Below, piece after piece: positions 57,247 to 64,000 of a DNA stretch of 64,000 nucleotides; positions within the stretch are counted from its first letter, which is position 1; each line of letters starts with the position of its first letter. The translations under genes were made by a program, and so were the position numbers. Under the pieces are notes generated by a model that saw only the letters and a program-made list of their open reading frames with translations, searched no databases and was not told the DNA's origin. Source of the DNA: Phytoseiulus persimilis (lineage: Eukaryota; Arthropoda; Arachnida; Mesostigmata; Phytoseiidae); NCBI GenBank assembly GCA_037576195.1, contig CM075101.1, positions 18,600,001-18,664,000 of the forward strand, in the 5' to 3' direction.

Positions 57247-57814
57247 TCATCGTCCCCACAGAACTCCCAAGCCCTCTATGGGTGGCGTATCTCCTCGTGA
57301 TAAATGGCCACTACAAAACATGGCGACACTCGTCGCAAATGCATAGATGGATGCTCCTTCTCCGTCCGAGGGATGGACGGATGAGGGCGGGGTAAGCGAC
57401 GAAATCATCAGATTGCTCCCGGGACCGAAACCGCCAAGGCCTTCGCGACAGACCGGCGGCGGCTCCGTCGCGAGGACTAAGTGAGACCGATTGATCCGGC
57501 GTCCGAGCCAACGGTTCCGCTGGAACTCGCAGCTATCGCCATTTCCGTCGAACTCAGATCTCGGCTCCACTGAGAGCACCTCGTCGATGATTGCTTCGGT
57601 CCGGGAGGACGCTCGATGCACCTAGAGACGCGAGCAGCTCGCGCCGTGAGGGAAGAGACTTCGAGAGGTCAGACGAACTCGGACAGCACATCAGGGCGAT
57701 TCTCAGCTCCATGGAGAGCTTCCTTATTGAAAGTCCATTAGCACGGGATTCGCTTACCTGCGTCGGGAGGCGTGAAGCACAAATGGACTGTGTGGGATTT
57801 CCGCCAGCCGCCAT
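57247..57814 (-). CDS. Candidate two-exon gene on the minus strand, 143 aa
   Basis: Exon 1 runs from ATG at 57814 to 57758: 19 codons (MAAGGNPTQSICASRLPTQ), then a consensus CAG-GTAAGC donor (phase 0). Exon 2 runs 57621 to 57247 after CTGCTCGCGTCTCTAG, phase 0 in, ending TGA. The intron is 136 bp. Exon 2 codons are strongly RNY and C/G-ending at first (EAIIDEVLSVEPRSEFDGNG, CEFQRNRWLGRRINRSHLVL), then Gly/Ser/Pro-rich. A plus-strand frame (57591-57896) overlaps exon 1 and the intron. No family is recognised. Confidence 0.36.
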
Positions 57815-60800
57815 GCGTGGCTACCGAAGAGCGAACTCCCGGGATGTCCTCACGAGATCAACTCAACCCGCGTTCGACTCCGCTCCGGATAGGTAACGAG
57901 CTCCATAATCCGGAGCTCTCCTTGCGTTTGCTGACTTCGCGTGAACCCGTGACCTCCGCCCCGCTCGCAAGACTTACGCTCCGTGGCTTCCGCTCGGATC
58001 TCAGGAGGATTTTCAGACTCGTTCCTCGTTAGCAGAACATCCCCGATGAAAAATAATCACTTGCCTTGAGTCGCCGTTTTTCGAAGCTTCAGCGCGACGT
58101 CGTACTTTGCGGTTATGAGTACATCGTGCAGTCGCTCCTTCATACTCGCTAAATTAATTACTGGCAAAACAGCGTGGACGCGACGTGGAACCGATGCGAT
58201 CTCGAAAGCTGTCACTCACCGGGCGAACGATGTGCACCACTGCGATCAGCTGATTGCGTTCGGCCTGTTTCCATCCAAACTCCGTTAATTCTCGTCCGTT
58301 CTGTGTACATCCAGCTGCTCGATCCGACGATCTCGAAGCCGAGCCCCAGTTCGCTCACGCTCCGAGTCGCCGCGCTGATAATCGGCGCTATGGCTTCAAA
58401 TCGTAATCAGCGCGTTCATCGGCACCGGATCCCAGCCGTGTACTCGATGCATGAGCGGATTGAAATTCGCGACGAGCACTTGGAAGCGCGCGTCCGCGAT
58501 TAGGGTAAGCGTTGTCAAGAAACGCCGGGAAGCGCAATCCGCTATTCCTTCCGACCGCTCTCAGCGGAGAGGTGAGCCCACTCCTCCGTTTTCGATTCAC
58601 CCAAGGTCTACGGAACTTAGCTAACGAGGGATCCCCAGGATTTTTTCGATATCCTCAAAGCTTGGAGGGAGGTTTCGACCTCATCCAGGTTGCACTCCGT
58701 GGTCGGCAACGACTGTCAGCTCCTGTGGCCTGCTGCGCTCAGCTGAACGATGCTCTCTCCGGGGGCTGGTTGGGGAGATACCGCAGGAAACCTATGTTTT
58801 CAGCGGGGCAGTAGCTGCGGGAGTTCAGTAACATTGGTTGAGGTGGTGGAAAGCAGAAGTTCTGATGCCAGCGACTCACATCGCGTGTGCTTGTTAATGA
58901 GCTAATGTTTAGAGAAGCACAAAAGCTATAAATGTTGTGTGAGACGACAGCTTCTATTATGACTGGTCTTATGATGAGCATAAAAGTCGAGTAGTCTCGT
59001 CATAAACCACCTTTATTCCCTACAAGTCCAATTACAGAGCGTAATTGTAGTGCTGTGTTCTCGCTTGTAGTCTTGGACTCTATTTTTCTCTCACTTTGCT
59101 TCCCTGCGGCGTTTCCCCTCCTTCCACGGATTCGCACCCAACGGGAAGATTCTTCAGCGGGACGCTGCCGGGAACAGCGAAAAATTTCGAATCGTAAACC
59201 GGGATCCCCGCCGGAGGTGTATCATATCCATGGGCTCGAAATTTTCTGAAAAAGTACGATTCTGGCTCTCAGTGCCCAGCGAAAGGACTCGGGTGTCCTG
59301 ATCCTGAGCTGACAGCAGCTCGACATTCTTCCTGTCTGGAGGCTCGCTCAGCCATTCACGATCGCTTCCGGCGATGACCAAGACAAAAACGTTGACAACA
59401 AGGAGCGTCACGACCTGCATCCCGCAAACGGATTCATGAATCTGGTCCAATGGCTGCTTGACTGCACGACAAACTTCATCGTCCATCATCATGAAAAGCA
59501 CGGATCGCTGATCAACTCGTACGCACTCTTGTCGCTACATTTTTAATAGTTGATAATATATTGTCGGGAGCGAAGGCTTCTTCGTGCCGACAGGCAAAAC
59601 GGACGACGAGCGGATCTACGGCGCGTCGTCGGCTGTGAATGAGCATACACGTTTGGGGTACATCCACATCGGCATGAGGTGAGCGACCGACGCGGGAAAC
59701 GGACTGATACCTGGCAAGTGGGAGCCAGGAGAGGAAAGAAGTTTCGGACCGACCGCCCGGTAAGGTATGAATATTCTGGTAATCTACTTAGTGAACATAA
59801 AGAGAAGGCGAACGAACGGCCTAACGCTTGGGATCAGGGACACGCCCAAAGTATATCGTTTTCGGCCAGCTTCTCGCTATCTGCCGCTGTTCTCTGCTCT
59901 ATTATTGCCGGCCTGCCGGCCTGGTGAGCCGAGCCCAGTCGGGCGAGCAAGCGAACAGTTCGGATTCACAGACGGACCATGAGCCGAGAGCGAGGTTTCA
60001 CAACACCGCACTCGGGAATGATCGGAACACTGACGTACTCTCATCGACTGTCCAGACCTGATATGACCTCCCCCAACGTCTCCAAGCGGCGCGGCCAGTC
60101 CCGTTCAATTGAGCCCTGTTCAGATCTCCTGCATTGCACGAGCTGTGAGCCATCCTCTATGGCTGCATATTGACACCGGTGATGATTTATTCCCGCTGCA
60201 GCTCCGGGGGCTGGATGCGGAACGTGCAATTCAACGTCCAGGTCATGGGCACGCCGAAACAGCAAATGGCATCTGAGGAATGCATCACCGTTCGAAACAT
60301 TCAACAGCGAACCGAGAGGGATTCATGGAGAAAAATGGCAAGGCGAAACGGGGGGACGGGAGTCGAGAGATTGAGCTCAAAGGCTTGCCATCTCCCGCGC
60401 TGCGAATCGTGCCCTGTCTGTTGTGCGCGTATGCGTGAATGCGCAAAGCGACTGAGCCATGACACTACATAGGTCATTTCCGATGGTGTGGCAGCCAGCG
60501 AGGCAACCGCAAGCCGTTGCGATGTTCCACAAGTATGTGGAACGAAGGGCTCACCAGTGGCCAACCCGCTGCAACTTTGATCATACCGCGCTCAATCGTC
60601 CTGGATCGAGCCGATCTCGAGACGCAGCTCCGCAGTCGCGGCACGAGACCCCGAATAGGGGCGAATGCCATCTTCTGTCCGGCTTCGGAAGTGGCTCGCC
60701 CTGCCTGGCGATCTGCTTGCATGCTCACCCGTCCGTCTGTGAGCCTAGCTGCGTAACTCGAGAAGCGGGCAGGAAATCGTAATTGGCGAGGCTCGTTTTC

Positions 60801-61030
60801 GTCGCTGCTGCCTCCTCCACGAAAAATGTCCTTTTTATGGAAATCTGCAGCTTAAGGCTATTGCCGTCACCGCCACGACTTGCCATATGATCCATAGATC
60901 TCCGCGGAAAAATATACCAATGAATATTTGGATTATCCGAACGGCCACCAATCTTGCCTTTCCCCAGCTCGTGTGGTCGGGTTACCCATGCCAGATGGGC
61001 ATTGCTACCGCGATTGCAGCGATGAGGCCT
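57815..61030. other. No supported gene
   Basis: Plus frames 57772-58032, 58174-58503 and 58512-58814 follow each other in different registers, with a GTAAGC at 58505 between the last two, but no consistent exon chain was found. The part from 58.8 to 60.7 kb has only short overlapping frames. Confidence 0.3.
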
Positions 61031-61264
61031 TTTTTTCCCTATGCGCGATTTCGCCGAGGGGATCTCGCGGGGAGGAAACGCATCGAATCCCGCAGGAGCC
61101 GGACTGAGCCAAGTAGGCTCCGGTGCCGCCGGGAACCATTCAGGTGGCCCGTTTTCAACCTCCTTCGCTGGATCGTTCAGGGTCCCGAGTTTTCCTGCGG
61201 AATTCTTTCCGAATCTTCGTTCTGCTCCCGTGAACTGCTCAGCGACTTCGGGAAAGGCGTCGAA
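61031..61264 (-). CDS. Part of a 246-codon open frame with a repeated FDAFP motif
   Basis: This segment lies in the longest open frame of the window (61465 to 60725, minus strand). Residues 68-87 read FDAFPEVAEQFTGAERRFGK and residues 127-146 read FDAFPPREIPSAKSRIGKKR. Both start with FDAFP and end in Arg-(Phe/Ile)-Gly-Lys after 10-12 residues, resembling two diverged copies of an amidated-peptide unit. A candidate acceptor lies at about 61269. There is no signal peptide in this frame. The rest of the frame is not protein-like. Confidence 0.15.
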
Positions 61265-61323
61265 GTCACTTCGAGAAAGGAGAGACCGGGGACGGAAGCT
61301 TCGACGACTAAGTATAAGTCCCG

Positions 61324-61836
61324 TCAACTCGGCCCCCTTTTCAGCACGTTTCCACCAGCCGGTTGAATGAGTGGGCGTCTGCGAGAACCCGCCGGATTCC
61401 CAACCAGAAACCGTTGACAGCGGAACCACATGAACGTCCGAAAGAGTCCGTTCCCATGATCGCACACGAATCGTGTGATGACGAGTTCCGGGCAGGAGAC
61501 AGAAGAACAGATCACAGGGGAGTATGCAATCAGAGTCACGGATTGGTGAGGCTCGAAACGCGAGTGAGAAGTCAGAATTTCGAGTCGCGAAATTGTCTGT
61601 CGTGAAGTTTTCTGAACCAGACCAGCGGGTCGAAAGAAGCAGAGAGCCCGGTCGTCGTGGGATTCCGAGGATTCGACATCCACCGAAACCTCCCTGAAAC
61701 GATTCGGATGATTCCGATAACGCTCGTGATAACCGGAGCTGGCCTCTGAATCGCGGTTATCTATTTCTTGGCCTCTCGCTAAACGAGGTGATGTGACGAA
61801 AAGGAAAAGTAGAAGAACAAGGGGGATCATCATCGT
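61324..61836 (-). CDS. Candidate secreted protein, 170 aa, with N-terminal signal peptide
   Basis: The frame is open from 61935 to 61324; the best start is the ATG pair at 61836/61833. It begins MMIPLVLLLFLFVTSPRLAR followed by GQEID, a good signal peptide with likely cleavage after Ala-Arg-Gly. The mature part is hydrophilic (NRDSEASSGYHERYRNHPNR), then has six Cys spread over the C-terminal half (including ICSSVSC and FVCDHG). It ends TGA. No family is recognised, and exon 1 could end earlier at an unrecognised donor. Confidence 0.3.
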   Translation of the reverse strand, partial: TMMIPLVLLLFLFVTSPRLARGQEIDNRDSEASSGYHERYRNHPNRFREVSVDVESSESHDDRALCFFRPAGLVQKTSRQTISRLEILTSHSRFEPHQSVTLIAYSPVICSSVSCPELVITRFVCDHGNGLFRTFMWFRCQRFLVGNPAGSRRRPLIQPAGGNVLKRGPS

Positions 61837-63571
61837 CCACGAGCGAATCGTAAGAATCGTTGGAAAGCGACCGAGAGTCGATGCGATAGTGTGAGATAGA
61901 GAGCGAGCCGCCGTTAGAAAAAAACGGATCTCCATAGATTGCTATTGTGGAAACAGAACAAGGTGGCTGAGTGGTCGCTGCTGGCTCCTGTCATGTCGGC
62001 CCCGCTGTTTGTCTAGGAACCAGTAGTCGCTATCATCGTTACCAGAATCAAACACGCTCGCGGCGCATCAGCGCGGAATGGAAACACACAGAGCTCATGG
62101 GAGAGCACGGCCCGCGGAGAACATGCAGAAACGAACTCACAGAGACACATGGAAGAGAGGAAGGAGAAACAAACAGTGATCTACGGGCAGAGGCGATTGT
62201 GTGTTGGTCGCTTGGAGGAACGTCAAGGGCTGTTGTCATGTTCTGTGGAAAAACGGAAGGAACAAAAAATTATAATGAAAGATGCCTGACGGCTATCCAG
62301 CTCGCCCGCCTGCCGATTCCTAATGATAATTGACTGCTCGAGACATTAACCAGCGAGCAGAGTCACTCGTGAGATGAGTACGAACACTGAGCTCTCTGAC
62401 GTTTCACCGAGTCACTGCGCTTCCAGCTCGATCAAGTCGTTCACCGGGCACGTTAACGAGAATCTGCTGATTCCAATCCTCTCAAAGAGTGGAGTTGGCG
62501 GATGGGTGAGCAGGGAAACTCCAACGTGCAGCGTTCTCCAAGTTTCGGGAGCTATACTACAAGTGACCTCCCCGCTAGTTCAACTTACTAGCGGTGGCAT
62601 TTGAATGTTCGGAGCTTTCGGGTTAGCATAGTTTCGAAAATCGCGTGAGAAGTCGATCTGCTGAAAATACGGGATGGAACTAGCCCGCCGGACTTGCTGA
62701 CGCGAGGCTTGACTACTTCCATAATTCCACAAATTTCAGGATGGCGTGTGTCCAAGCTGTGAGCCAAACAATGTGAAATTGTCCCAACGAGGGTCATCAG
62801 TCAATTATTGTACCGGGTGGTGTAGAAATCGTGTAAGTACGAGAAGATGAGTGGCAACCTGATATCGCCTGGAGTTTCCCAATCAAAAAGAGCTGAATCC
62901 AATGGGAGGCATCTGAAGAAAGATTCACGATCGAAGTATCTCTGCGATGAACCTCCGCAACGTTCCGATCGAATGTGGGGAGGAACGCGATTGACGCTCT
63001 GTCCCGATGCGTCCTACGCGAAGGATGGCCCTGACAGACAGTTCGCTGAAAGAGAAGATCCTCAAGAATCCGGGACCAGAACGCGTTCGGAGCGTGGATC
63101 GCCGCCAAGTCCAAGCCAACGCTGCGTGAGGGACAACGGATTTCTTCGGCGACGAGGAGCTTCATCCAGGCGCACTTGCCTGAGGCGTTCGAGCCATCAG
63201 TTGTCCCCGATTTTGGCAAGAGGTCGCCAAGACGATGATCATGAACACTAGTGAGGCGGACGGACGCACGAGCGACGCCAGAGATAGTCGAGGAGGAAAT
63301 GCGACGGAACATAACGCGGAATAAATCTTGGGGATAATTTTTAATTGTGTTCGCTCGAAGTCAAAACACGGGAGGAAAACGGCTCTGCTGACAGAATGAG
63401 GTAAACCCTTCGTCAGCAAAGGTCAACGAGGTCATCGATGGTAGCTTGCTCGTTCAAGCTCTTCTGTCTTACTGCACGTTCGCTCGACCGTCCGTCCGAC
63501 GGAAAAGGGTAGCTCGACACTTTTGAATTTTAAGATCGGTGCTCTGAGCCGCCTCTCTCTCGCCTTTTCAG
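61837..63571. other. No supported gene
   Basis: A minus frame at 63312-62797 (171 codons) and a plus frame at 62847-63251 (134 codons) overlap with no splice evidence; neither has a recognisable motif. Confidence 0.3.
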
Positions 63572-63717
63572 TTCAAGTTTTGATCGCTGTTTCACTTGTG
63601 CTCCTATCCGTGTGGGTTCCAGCCGCCTCGGATCCAGGGTCAGAAAATCTACCAATTATGCCGTCGTTTTGCAGCAAACGAAACTCAATCTCGTTCTGCT
63701 ACCAGTCCGAAACTTAG
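63572..63717 (+). CDS. Candidate terminal exon of a small secreted peptide
   Basis: A very good acceptor (CCTCTCTCTCGCCTTTTCAG) precedes 63572; the exon enters in phase 1 and ends TAG at 63715. It encodes a hydrophobic core QVLIAVSLVLLSVWVPAAS, then a short mature part with one Cys pair (FCSKRNSISFCYQSET). The phase and the core SLVLLSVWVPAA resemble the exon at 15472 (SLFVVSVWVVAA). The first exon is not found. No known peptide family is recognised. Confidence 0.28.
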
Positions 63718-64000
63718 TTGTCCAGAATGCCATCGTTCATCGTGCAATTTGAAGACTTAAAATGAAGACTCGACCGAAAGGGACCGCGCTCACACAGACG
63801 AGCCGACTCAACCACCGATGGGAACGGTCACCGAGAACGACAAATTCGTCAGTGTGAATTCCGATGTCGTTGCGCGGACCACTTCGAATAGGATCAAGTT
63901 TTCGCTCCTGTCCACCGCGATGTTCAACTTCGTCTGGGGCTCGACAAAGGAGTGTTCTGACACTACCATAGACATGAACCTACGGAGCAGCGGGTGGGGG

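Noticed and set aside
58382-58504. Hydrophobic plus-strand frame ending at a GTAAGC
   Set aside because: C/G-ending codons look good, but there is no acceptor or ATG at its start after the upstream stop.
1-64000. CRISPR arrays, phage or bacterial operon structure
   Set aside because: No regularly spaced repeats with unique spacers; no gene-dense long frames; the texture is animal nuclear DNA.

Overview
The window reads as nuclear DNA of a multicellular animal, most likely an arthropod; a mite or tick is a guess from overall texture only. Base composition is roughly balanced and CpG-containing words such as TCGA are common. The signs of an animal genome are short candidate exons flanked by GT-AG splice signals, microsatellites, long homopolymers, and non-autonomous DNA transposons with intact terminal inverted repeats (TIRs). 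Nothing suggests a prokaryotic or viral layout: the longest open frame is 246 codons, frames overlap on both strands, and there are no operons or ribosome-binding sites. I recognised no protein family anywhere, and no tRNA, rRNA or snRNA.

The firmest content is mobile-element derived. (1) 31555-32379 is an 825-bp hAT-type miniature element with perfect TIRs, an exact 8-bp target duplication, arms made of arrays of a perfect 12-bp palindrome, and what looks like a second TIR element nested in its centre. (2) 53987-54393 is a 407-bp hAT-like element of a different family with a 7/8 target duplication and an internal run of 23 C. (3) 16948-17211 and 54666-54857 are two copies of one foldback (long-TIR) family. 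Simple repeats include (GA)32 at 4157-4220.

Protein-coding evidence is indirect: open frame, purine-N-pyrimidine (RNY) codon rhythm, preference for C or G at third positions, pyrimidine tract plus AG before the frame, GTRAG after it, and agreement of phase between neighbouring exons. Five models reach phase agreement: 2036-2867, 8283-9297, 13259-16665 and 44700-45496 on the plus strand, and 57247-57814 on the minus strand. A possible secreted propeptide with a Gly-Lys-Arg amidation signal sits at 15165-15668. Other entries are single candidate exons. Many frames in this sequence look protein-like on both strands, so all of these have low to moderate confidence. They should be treated as gene-finder hypotheses awaiting RNA or homology support.

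Layout: 1-13 kb, scattered first-exon candidates and microsatellites; 13-17.5 kb, a three-exon model, the propeptide exon, a foldback element and a further exon; 19-25 kb, membrane-type exons; 25-34 kb, sparse, with the large hAT element; 34-45.5 kb, several terminal exons and the proline-rich gene model; 48-54.4 kb, a run of plus-strand open frames ending in the second hAT element; 54.6-64 kb, the second foldback copy, a two-exon minus-strand model and two candidate secreted proteins.
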